Source: Balanoglossus misakiensis (Eukaryota > Hemichordata). From it: a stretch of DNA of 64,000 nucleotides. Of this stretch, positions 41,401-53,100 are shown piece by piece. The notes below the pieces were generated by a model. It saw nothing but the letters and a program-made list of their open reading frames with translations, was not told where the DNA came from and ran no database searches. A program made the position numbers and the translations under genes. Each line of letters opens with the position of its first letter. The first letter of the stretch is position 1. Location: the NCBI GenBank assembly GCA_040954595.2, contig CM082588.2:2852001-2916000 (forward strand), given 5' to 3'.

Positions 41401-44400
41401 TAACCCATGATTTTTATCAAAAATCGGCCAAATTTTGATTTTCCGCAAAGTCGAAAAATTGTCATTTTTTGATGATTTCCTGAGCTATAACCCATGATTT
41501 TTATCAAAAATCGGCCAAATTTTGATTTTCCGCAAAGTCGAAAAATTGTCATTTTTTGATGATTTCCTGAGCTATAACCCATGATTTTTATCAAAAATCG
41601 GCCAAATTTTGATTTTCCGCAAAGTCGAAAAATTGTCATTTTTTGATGATTTCCTGAGCTATAACCCATGATTTTTATCAAAAATCGGCCAAATTTTGAT
41701 TTTCCGCAAAGTCGAAAAATTGTCATTTTTTGATGATTTCCTGAGCTATAACCCATGATTTTTATCAAAAATCGGCCAAATTTTGATTTTCCGCAAAGTC
41801 GAAAAATTGTCATTTTTTGATGATTTCCTGAGCTATAACCCATGATTTTTATCAAAAATCGGCCAAATTTTGATTTTCCGCAAAGTCGAAAAATTGTCAT
41901 TTTTTGATGATTTCCTGAGCTATAACCCATGATTTTTTTCAAAAATCGGCCAAATTTTGATTTTCCGCAAAGTCGAAAAATTGTCATTTTTTGATGATTT
42001 CCTGAGCTATAACCCATGATTTTTTTCAAAAATCGGCCAAATTTTGATTTTCCGCAAAGTCGAAAAATTGTCATTTTTTGATGATTTCCTGAGCTATAAC
42101 CCATGATTTTTTTCAAAAATCGGCCAAATTTTGATTTTCCGCAAAGTCGAAAAATTGTCATTTTTTGATGATTTCCTGAGCTATAACCCATGATTTTTTT
42201 CAAAAATCGCTCAAATTTTGATTTTCCGCAAAGTCGAAAAATTGTCATTTTTTGATGATTTCCTGAGCTATAACCCATGATTTTTTTCAAAAATCGCCCA
42301 AATTTTGATTTTCCGCAAAGTCGAAAAATTGTCATTTTTTGATGATTTCCTGAGCTATAACCCATGATTTTTTTCAAAAATCGGCCAAATTTTGATTTTC
42401 CGCAAAGTCGAAAAATTGTCATTTTTTGATGATTTCCTGAGCTATAACCCATGATTTTTTTCAAAAATCGGCCAAATTTTGATTTTCCGCAAAGTCGAAA
42501 AATTGTCATTTTTTGATGATTTCCTGAGCTATAACCCATGATTTTTTTCAAAAATCGGCCAAATTTTGATTTTCCGCAAAGTCGAAAAATTGTCATTTTT
42601 TGATGATTTCCTGAGCTATAACCCATGATTTTTTCAAAAATCGCCCAAATTTTGATTTTCCGCAAAGTCGAAAAATTGTCATTTTTTGATGATTTTCTGA
42701 GCTATAACCCATGATTTTTTTCAAAAATCGGCCAAATTTTGATTTTCCGCAAAGTCGAAAAATTGTCATTTTTTGATGATTTCCTGAGCTATAACCCATG
42801 TTTTTTATCAAAAATCGGCCAAATTTTGATTTTCCGCAAAGTCGAAAAATTGTCATTTTTTGATGATTTCCTGAGCTATAACCCATGAGTTTTTTCAAAA
42901 ATCGCCCAAATTTTGATTTTCCGCAAAGTCGAAAAATTGTCATTTTTTGATGATTTCCTGAGCTATAACCCATGATTTTTTTCAAAAATCGCCCAAATTT
43001 TGATTTTCCGCAAAGTCGAAAAATTGTCATTTTTTGATGATTTCCTGAGCTATAACCCATGATTTTTTTCAAAAATCGCCCAAATTTTGATTTTCCGCAA
43101 AGTCGAAAAATTGTCATTTTTTGATGATTTCCTGAGCTATAACCCATGATTTTTTTCAAAAATCGGCCAAATTTTGATTTTCCGCAAAGTCGAAAAATTG
43201 TCATTTTTTGATGATTTCCTGAGCTATAACCCATGATTTTTATCAAAAATCGGCCAAATTTTGATTTTCCGCAAAGTCGAAAAATTGTCATTTTTTGATG
43301 ATTTCCTGAGCTATAACCCATGATTTTTTTCAAAAATCGGCCAAATGTTGATTTTCCGCAAAGTCGAAAAATTGTAATTTTTTGATGATTTCCTGAGCTA
43401 TAACCCATGATTTTTTTCAAAAATCGGCCAAATGTTGATTTTCCGCGAAGTCGAAAAATTGTCATTTTTTGATGATTTCCTGAGCTATAACCCATGATTT
43501 TTATCAAAAATCGGCCAAATTTTGATTTTCCGCAAAGTCGAAAAATTGTCATTTTTTGATGATTTCCTGAGCTATAACCCATGATTTTTTTCAAAAATCG
43601 CCCAAATTTTGATTTTCCGCAAAGTCGAAAAATTGTCATTTTTTGATGATTTCCTGAGCTATAACCCATGATTTTTTTCAAAAATCGCCCAAATTTTGAT
43701 TTTCCGCAAAGTCGAAAAATTGTCATTTTTTGATGATTTCCTGAGCTATAACCCATGATTTTTTTCAAAAATCGGCCAAATTTTGATTTTCCGCAAAGTC
43801 GAAAAATTGTCATTTTTTGATGATTTCCTGAGCTATAACCCATGATTTTTTTCAAAAATCGGCCAAATTTTGATTTTCCGCAAAGTCGAAAAATTGTCAT
43901 TTTTTGATGATTTCCTGAGCTATAACCCATGATTTTTTTCAAAAATCGGCCAAATTTTGATTTTCCGCAAAGTCGAAAAATTGTCATTTTTTGATGATTT
44001 CCTGAGCTATAACCCATGATTTTTATCAAAAATCGGCCAAATTTTGATTTTCCGCAAAGTCGAAAAATTGTCATTTTTTGATGATTTCCTGAGCTATAAC
44101 CCATGATTTTTATCAAAAATCGGCCAAATTTTGATTTTCCGCAAAGTCGAAAAATTGTCATTTTTTGATGATTTCCTGAGCTATAACCCATGATTTTTTT
44201 CAAAAATCGGCCAAATTTTGATTTTCCGCAAAGTCGAAAAATTGTCATTTTTTGATGATTTCCTGAGCTATAACCCATGATTTTTTTCAAAAATCGGCCA
44301 AATTTTGATTTTCCGCAAAGTCGAAAAATTGTCATTTTTTGATGATTTCCTGAGCTATAACCCATGATTTTTTTCAAAAATCGGCCAAATTTTGATTTTC

Positions 44401-46117
44401 CGCAAAGTCGAAAAATTGTCATTTTTTGATGATTTCCTGAGCTATAACCCATGATTTTTTTCAAAAATCGGCCAAATTTTGATTTTCCGCAAAGTCGAAA
44501 AATTGTCATTTTTTGATGATTTCCTGAGCTATAACCCATGATTTTTATCAAAAATCGGCCAAATTTTGATTTTCCGCAAAGTCGAAAAATTGTCATTTTT
44601 TGATGATTTCCTGAGCTATAACCCATGATTTTTTTCAAAAATCGGCCAAATTTTGATTTTCCGCAAAGTCGAAAAATTGTCATTTTTTGATGATTTCCTG
44701 AGCTATAACCCATGATTTTTTTCAAAAATCGGCCAAATTTTGATTTTCCGCAAAGTCGAAAAATTGTCATTTTTTGATGATTTCCTGAGCTATAACCCAT
44801 GATTTTTTTCAAAAATCGCCCAAATTTTGATTTTCCGCAAAGTCGAAAAATTGTCATTTTTTGATGATTTCCTGAGCTATAACCCATGATTTTTTTCAAA
44901 AATCGCCCAAATTTTGATTTTCCGCAAAGTCGAAAAATTGTCATTTTTTGATGATTTCCTGAGCTATAACCCATGATTTTTTTCAAAAATCGCCCAAATT
45001 TTGATTTTCCGCAAAGTCGAAAAATTGTCATTTTTTGATGATTTCCTGAGCTATAACCCATGATTTTTTTCAAAAATCGGCCAAATTTTGATTTTCCGCA
45101 AAGTCGAAAAATTGTCATTTTTTGATGATTTCCTGAGCTATAACCCATGATTTTTTTCAAAAATCGCCCAAATTTTGATTTTCCGCAAAGTCGAAAAATT
45201 GTCATTTTTTGATGATTTCCTGAGCTATAACCCATGATTTTTTTCAAAAATCGGCCAAATTTTGATTTTCCGCAAAGTCGAAAAATTGTCATTTTTTGAT
45301 GATTTCCTGAGCTATAACCCATGATTTTTATCAAAAATCGCCCAAATTTTGATTTTCCGCAAAGTCGAAAAATTGTCATTTTTTGATGATTTCCTGAGCT
45401 ATAACCCATGATTTTTATCCGAAATCGGCCTAATTTTGATTTTCCGCAAAGTCGAAAAATTGTCATTTTTTGATGATTTCCTGAGCTATAACCCATGATT
45501 TTTTTCCGAAATCGGCCAAATTTTGATTTTCCGCAAAGTCGAAAAATTGTCATTTTTTGATGATTTCCTGAGCTATAATCCATGATTTTTTTCCAAAATC
45601 GGCCAAATTTTGATTTTCCGCAAAGTCGAAAAATTCTCATTTTTGGATGATTTTCATGAGCTATAACCCATGATTTTTTCAAAAATCGGAAAATTTTGAA
45701 ATTCCGCAAAGTCGAAAAATTCTCATTTTTGGATGATTTTCATGAGCTATAACCCATGATTTTTTCAAAAATCGGCCAAATTTTGAAATTCCGCAAAGTC
45801 GAAAAATTCTCATTTTTGGATGATTTTCATGAGCTATAACCCATGATTTTTTCAAAAATCGGCCAAATTTTGAAATTCCGCAAAGTCGAAAAATTCTCAT
45901 TTTTGGATGATTTTCATGAGCTATAACCCATGATTTTTTTCAAAAATCGGCCTAATTTTGATTTTCCGCAAAGTCGAAAAATTGTCATTTTTTGATGATT
46001 TCCTGAGCTATAACCCATGATTTTTTTTCCAAAATCGGCCTAATTTTGATATTTCGTAAAGTCGAAAAATTGTAATTTTTTGATGATTTTCATGAGCTAT
46101 AACCCATGAATTTTTTT
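26474..46117. repeat. 87-bp tandem satellite array, second and cleaner copy
   Basis: About 226 units of 87 bp run from the peptide gene to the 3' end of the receptor gene. Few indels are present compared with the first copy. Diverged units mark both edges: about 26,474-26,770 on the left, and 45,640-46,117 on the right, where TTTTTGGATGATTTTCATGAG replaces the usual TTTTTTGATGATTTCCTGAG. Inside, groups of units with TTTTTAT start at 39,145, 40,276 and 41,407, exactly 1,131 bp (13 units) apart. Each unit holds the perfect inverted repeat GATTTTTttcAAAAATC. The array is AT-rich and has no recognised transposon flanks. Confidence 0.97.
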
Positions 46118-47022
46118 AATGAAGAAATTTATTGTGATCAATTCGTAAATAGTCTTAATCGACATAAATCACCTGGTAACCACACCCACACATTACCCTT
46201 GTAATTACTGAAGAAGAATAAAACAACAACGCTTGTTTTGAGAAATACAGATAAACATGAAAATAACGTTTATTCATAAAAATACTGTAGGGTAAGTGCA
46301 CTTTGGTATACTTAGAAATAAGTAGCCGACAACACAAGTACAACTGTGCTGTATTCACATCATACAAATGGTCTGTTTACAAAATATACAAATTTATAGT
46401 GACGTACTTTACAATGATATATCTTTTGGCATAGCCAGTCTCATATTTTTTCGATAGCACCTATTCGAATGAACATGTACCCCACCCCCACCCTAGTGAC
46501 ACGCATGCGTATCCATGTCCCCCAGATAACTGACAGATGAGAATCTGATGGCATATTACGTCATCGATTAATAACTTCGAAGTTCATCACGAGTAACATC
46601 GATATGAAATGTAATTTGATAACTAAAGTAAACGGTACGTTCCACAACAAAACTAACTTGTTATTTGTAACCTTTGTCTGCATCTCCAAGCAATATGTGC
46701 CTGAGTAAATCATGGTTATTACGATTGCAAATCCAACTTTTGCACCGACGTTCAACTAAATCAGCTACGACATAATGCATTAAACAGATACAGTGGCACA
46801 CAAGTTAAATATCCTATAAATAAACAGCCAAAGAATTCATAAAAGAGTACAGACTGGACCTGAGTTTTTCAGCCATGACGGGATACATAACAATGAATAT
46901 GTTAATGTTAAAAACAATTGTACAAGTCGGCCATAACATAAGTGAGAGTTCAGTACAACAAAATCCGTGAAATCATGTTCTCATAGCAACTAAGCACTTG
47001 ATCTAAGCTTATCTGAGTAAGG
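46118..47022 (-). terminator. 3' UTR region of the GABA-B-like gene
   Basis: There is no coding signal on either strand. Minus-strand AATAAA signals lie at 46269-46274 and 46128-46133. The second is only about 10 bp from the array edge, so the longest transcript could end at the satellite. Confidence 0.45.
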
Positions 47023-47163
47023 CTATATATCAGGAGATGCCATATCGGCCCCGTATACGTCACCATAGTCGGGTAGAATGATATTCGAGCGAATGACCAC
47101 ATTCTTCTGAATGAACATCTGTTCTTTGGCCCGGGCGGCTGCTTCCACATAGACATCCGCAGG
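47023..47163 (-). CDS. GABA-B-like exon 18: tail end and stop
   Basis: 46 codons plus TAG: PADVYVEAAARAKEQMFIQK through ADMASPDI. The tail is much shorter than in vertebrate GABBR2. Confidence 0.8.
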   Translation of the reverse strand, partial: PADVYVEAAARAKEQMFIQKNVVIRSNIILPDYGDVYGADMASPDI

Positions 47164-50100
47164 CTGACAAAAATAAATTAAAGATTTTTTCTACAATCGA
47201 AAATAATCCTGCAGCTCTAGGTGTAAATGCGACAGTTACAACATTTCATTGCGCTCACTCCAGATACGCCAGACGGACTATTGAAAGGGATACCGTCGTG
47301 ACGTTTGCGGCTGCTCAAACAGTTTATTTGTCAACAATAACTTTTGCCACAAACGGGGCCAGGTATGACGTACCTCTTGGTGGTTGCACAAGTGGCGCAG
47401 TTCTTTCAGCTCTGCCTCAGCCTGCCGACAACTTCCGCAAGAATGTTGGAAAGTATTGACTCTGGAGTCAAGAGTACGAATTGAGAGCCCGATATCAGTG
47501 CCGATTTCTCCGGTATTGATCTTCCTAGTTGTTATAATCTGTGGAAGTCCGAAGGTGCTGGATGTTAGGATTCAATTATTTCATTCAATTCAAGATGTAA
47601 TGTCTTTGTAGTGCCGCACGCTTACTTTTTACTCCAGTTGTCGATTCCGAGTAAACTGTATCCACACCAAAGCACGGTTCAGATACTAGGCGCGGCGTCA
47701 GGCTCATAATGTACGATTGACGGGTTTTACATCTTTTTTTTACGTAAAATATGGCAATAAATAATTTTTATCGTGTAAAATCAACACAAAGTGATTTTAG
47801 GTTCAACTTACCTTTGGCACAAAGACAAGACACAGCGTCACAGTGGTACTGAAGACCAGGCAGAATGCTTCAATCCCATACACCAGGTCACATTGGTCCG
47901 GTCTGAGCGTCATGATAGTCGGGATGCCGAAGATGGCGAGGATGGAAACGATGTAGGCCGAGGCACCGATGTACTGTGAATCGTTCAGCTGTTGGAAATG
48001 TACCTGTACAGCAAAGCAAAGCAATGATTGGTTATTATTGCCGCTTTACATCTGCATGTGCCCAGTTAGCCAATGAACGCCTACACTGTGTTGCATAATA
48101 ATGACAAGAAAACAGACAAAAAAAAATAAATTCTACCTTTCTGGTTTCCCATGCCAGGAACACTCCCAGCAATAACAGGAGTCCTTTGTAGCTGTACATG
48201 GTCGCAAGCCATGCCAGCTGATTTTTGGAAACGCATTTTACAATCATGGAGTCGGTCGCAAAGTCCTCGCCATTTTTGTCCATCTAAAGAGAAAATGAAT
48301 GAATGAATGAATGAATGAATGAATGAATGAATGAATGAATGAATGAATGAATGAATGAATGAATGAATGAATGAATGAATGAATGCAAAGCGTGGGAATT
48401 TGTCATTTTTTTTACAATTGGCATGAGCTATAACCCATCAAAATTGTCCAAAAATGACAAAATCACCAAAGTTTGCAAAGTCAGGAATTTGTCATTTTTG
48501 AAATTTTTCATTAGCTTTTGCCCATGAAAAATGTCCAAAAATGACAAAATCACAAAAATTCACGAAGTCGAGAATTTGTCATTTTTGACAAGGTTCATGA
48601 ACTATAACCGATGGAAAATGTCCCAAGACAATGAGAATCAATCAAGGGGCCAGCTATCTCACGAAATATAATCGAATGGATGGCAAGATGACCATGTGTG
48701 GTAAATAGCGCCACTCACTTGATACGGCAGATGCTCGATTATCGGTTTCAGAGGATCAATGGTTGTCCATGCTGTAAGGATAACGACGTCAACAAACAAA
48801 AATACGAGAACAAAAACAAACAAATGACGGTCCAAAATTTTCTAGAAAACAAACAAAGAAACAAATATATGTTTACTTGTGATTAGTTGGTTCGATAAAC
48901 ATAGCAACAGTGATCAACTTCAAATATTAAGAGCAAATAATGTTGAAAATATGTAGCCGTCATTGACCTTTGCAACTTACCTTTGACTGTGCCGTTTTAT
49001 TGGTGAAAATTATATGCACTCTCCATGTCTTACTGAATATGGCGCCGAAGGTCAAGGTGAACCCCACTGCTAAGGTCCATGCACGCGCCTAACAAAAAAA
49101 AAGAAAACGAATGTGTTGCAATGTTTTCGAGACATGCGCAACCCGACAGACATGTCCACCCTCTTTTCACACAATGTACAAAGCGAAACCAATTATTATG
49201 CGGGATACTGACAAAAACAATAAAGGCTGAATACGTAGGAAACCTTCCTATCCAAAGGACAGTGTGATTGCCAAGCCAACAACTCCGCTACCATGCATGT
49301 GTGTGCCAAAAGTGCAAATAGAGGATAATTAAACAAATTCTAATTTTCAATAATACATATGTTCCAGAATTTTTATGGTCACGTACATCAGATGAACAAT
49401 GGTATACTAGTCAAGGAATACCGCAACTCAAACGAAAGCTTGAATACAAGCATAGCACTTTAAATGTTAAATCAAAGCTTACCTGACAGACGACTTCGGT
49501 TTGTTGTAATCCAAACAGAATAGTCGTAATGTACACCAAAATCCCACCGATAATGATGACATTATTCAGTCTGGGTGACGATAACTTGATATGTCTAGGA
49601 AAAGAAACGTAAACAGGTAAATGTCCCTAACAACATTGCATGTTTGTCATTGTATTGCATTATGTGTTGTGAAATATTCGCCTTTCACCTGAGGTCGTTA
49701 AATTAAATCGCACATGAAATTATTCAGGTAGTCACCTTTTGTTGCGGTTAATGACATTGTAAACCAAGAAGACGACGGACAGGAGTACCCCCAACGATGC
49801 CACAACACAGACTCCGATGAAGAACCCAGGTGTTATAGAGTGCAATACGTTGAACACCCTCAGGTCATCGACGGGAACATTTCCACCTAAGAACAAGAAT
49901 TGTGCGAAGTAAGTAAATAATGGGAGGGATTATAAATGGATCTTTCATATTCTCGGATGTGTCTGTCTGTCTGTCTGTCTGTCTGTCCAGTATATTACAT
50001 GTTGAAATTACATATACTTTACATAAGCATTTCCAAATTTGACCACTTACCGTCCCAGCGCACATCTGATGTCCATCTGAAAACCTTTTCGTCTGTGTTG

Positions 50101-53100
50101 TATACACCTCGAAGAATGTATTCACCATCTGAAAAGAAGGAAACACGGTGTTAACCGTCTTGTTGCCATACTAAATCACTAATTTTATTTTTCTCCATAA
50201 AGCTAGAGGTTACACAGAGATTCAATTTGGTGGCCATTTTGAATTTCAAAGTTGAGGTAATTTTGCTCTCTCATTCAAAATTTCGCGCGAATACCTTAAG
50301 AGTTAGGCAGATACTACCGTTAATGGAAACATCAAAAAATAACCGGGTTCGTTCAGTTTCATCCATCATTCATTCACACACACACTCACTCACTCACTCA
50401 CTCACCCTGTACTTGATAAACAGCCAATGGCTGACCTTTACGATCAGCCCCTTCGAAAGCAACTCTTCCCTGCAAAACAAATCGGTTGTGCATTGAGATT
50501 AAAGATTATTCAGTGCATAGATCTGCCTATTGGAGAATTAAGCAAGCCAGGTACGGCTTCCGTAATTAAATATTGGAACTGCACACCAATTCAAGTACAA
50601 AGGATACAATTAGTCATATCTATATAACCCGGAGTCGGAAACATAGTAAGTAAACACCAATTACGCAAATGTCATATTGAATGGTTTTATACATGTATTC
50701 ACTTTCCTGGCGGTCTTCCGATTATAAGTTTTGAAAGCCATAATCTCAGGTATCATTTTCGTGCGAGCTCTTACCAAGGCCTACACAGACGCTGCTAGCA
50801 TTTGTTAGTCTGTGCTACTAGATAGTGACAGGCTCGTTACAGCGAGTCGATCATGAAAACAGTTCCGGTCGATGACGTAAATTGTTTTAGTCTGTGCTGT
50901 TCTACGTCAAATCGGCGGTGGTGATTCGTGACAATTCATTGATTATATATAATAATAATGAATCCAACATAGATTTGATTGACACGGGTAATTGGAGCGA
51001 TACCCTTATAATTAGTGTTCGTGACATTTGTTAAAATATATTTACACATTTCTTGTCCTTATAGACGCGGCTCTTTTCCTTACACTGCAAAAAAAAACAT
51101 TTCCTGGCAGTTTCTTGACTCAGCTTGTAAACCCTTCTAAGGGAAAGACAGCTTTTTAACTAGTATCTTGGTTTGGCTATAGTTGCAATACAAGCTGCTG
51201 TGGTGATTATGTTTAGCTTGCTCGAATCGCCGCCGCTTGCAGACACGTATATACATGTCGAAGAAAGCCCTTTGAGTTACATGATATATTCAACAGCATC
51301 AAATCTGTTGATGTGAAAATTATTAGTGTTCAAGCGTTGTTATTATTTCTGGTTTGATCAAAACATCAGAATTATGACATCGTCGTCACTTATCATCGGG
51401 GCTTTAGGAATGCTTTCATTTGTCATTTTATGTCCTTTTGTACTTCGCAAACGTCTGTTATAATTTCAGAAGAGTACTAGAAATGCTTGAATGCGCAGAC
51501 ACAGCTGTACCAGATTTTCAAAAAATAATTGGGTGATGTTTTCTGTCCCTGTATTGGGGTTATTTCGGCGGTACGACTGACAACGGAAGAAATTTTGCAA
51601 GTTTGAAAGGGTTGTTAGGCGGAAACTACTCTGGCGTGTCACTCAAAAAGAGCAGATGCATCATGGTTCATACTGTCCCCCATTACACTAATGCTAGCAC
51701 AGACTGGGTATTCTTCAACACGGAAATATATGCAGGACACCAGATATGCAAAGCGCCCTAAATACACACCTTTCGAATCTCGCAGAAGCGCTATGTTAAC
51801 TAGGTGTACCGGAAGTAGAGTACTAGTATTTGAAAATGTAGCTCCATATACGAGTACATGATATAGATACGTCCCGGGAACTCCTCTATGGTTTCAGAAG
51901 AGTTCGCTGAACAGACAGAGCAATTGACGAATAATCAAATGAACCTACGTACCGACATGCCTTGAAAGCGCACCCTTGACATTGCTGAGAAAATCTGGTA
52001 TTTAATGGCGCTGTTGTAGCCGAAATCTTCGAGGCTCTGACCAGCAGGGAGGCCGGTAATCGTGTCGTTTATTGCAAGAGTCACCGCCCATATGGCATCA
52101 TACGCGAAAGGTGCGTAGTCTGTGAATGGGTATCCTCCTATTTCCTCCCTGATGTCATCATAGGCCTCCAGAAACTCCTGCTGCGTCTTGGAGTAGCGAG
52201 AGTTAGGAGAAGAAAAGAAAACGAAAGACGTCAATATCACAAGACTCATGCGGAGTCAAAGAAGCGTCATCGTCGAAGTGCGCATTTCGACGCCTGCCGT
52301 GCCAACGAACACGCGTTTCGAATTTGATGCCGCCAAAACATGATTTAGATGACGGAGCATGTTTACCTGACTTATTTTTTTTAGAGGCAATGCATGTAAT
52401 TCACGTCAAAAGCAGTAAACATGCACAAAATATGATGACAAGTTCAAGACTTTGATTTTCGAGTTGCCTACCTGTTGAGAAACGGATAGCATATCATCTG
52501 TTCCCAAAATCTGCGCATCGATGACCAAGGTTCCCTCGGCTGCCTTTGCAAGCTCCTCCGGAGTGCAGGACAATGTATCATCTTCGGTCTCATCTTCATC
52601 CTCCTCCTCCTCCTCTTCAGCTGAATTATGCAAAGTGGCGTTTCCCCACCATTTGATGGTTGGTAGGTGTTCCGTGATCGCTATCCAGACATACTTCGGC
52701 GCCACAACTCCGGCCTTAAAAGCCTGCACAAAAACGTGAAATTCATTTGAGGGGATGCTGACGAATATTGGGAAATTTGGAATAGAAGACATATGGGAAT
52801 AATCATAAAATTAATAATACACATTAGTTTTGTTGATCAAGTAATTTCATAGCTTATTCATTGTTGGAGGCTTAGCTGCAATCTGAATCGATGATGGTGA
52901 AAATCTGATTAATTTTCTATTTTTAAATGATTGTAATCTGGCAAATGTGAAATTTCTGATTAATTTTCTATTTTTAAATGATTGTAATCTGGCAAATGTC
53001 AAATTTCCTTTTGATTTAATTTCTTATGCCAACTTGACGAAGATTTTCAAGGTCTTAAAAAGAAGACATGAAAATCGATACGTCTGTACAATAAAATTGC

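Noticed and set aside
5415-45900. Dozens of long minus-strand open frames as a giant repetitive protein gene
   Set aside because: They follow automatically from an 87-bp stop-free unit. There is no signal peptide, no splice structure, and indels break the frame at many points.
5484-46117. CRISPR-like regular repeat array
   Set aside because: Units are contiguous with no unique spacers, the period is 87 bp, and the surroundings are animal genes with introns.
26474-46117. CENP-B box in the satellite unit
   Set aside because: The closest stretch, TTCGACTTTGCGGAAAA on the minus strand, lacks the required A and the CGGG part of the box.
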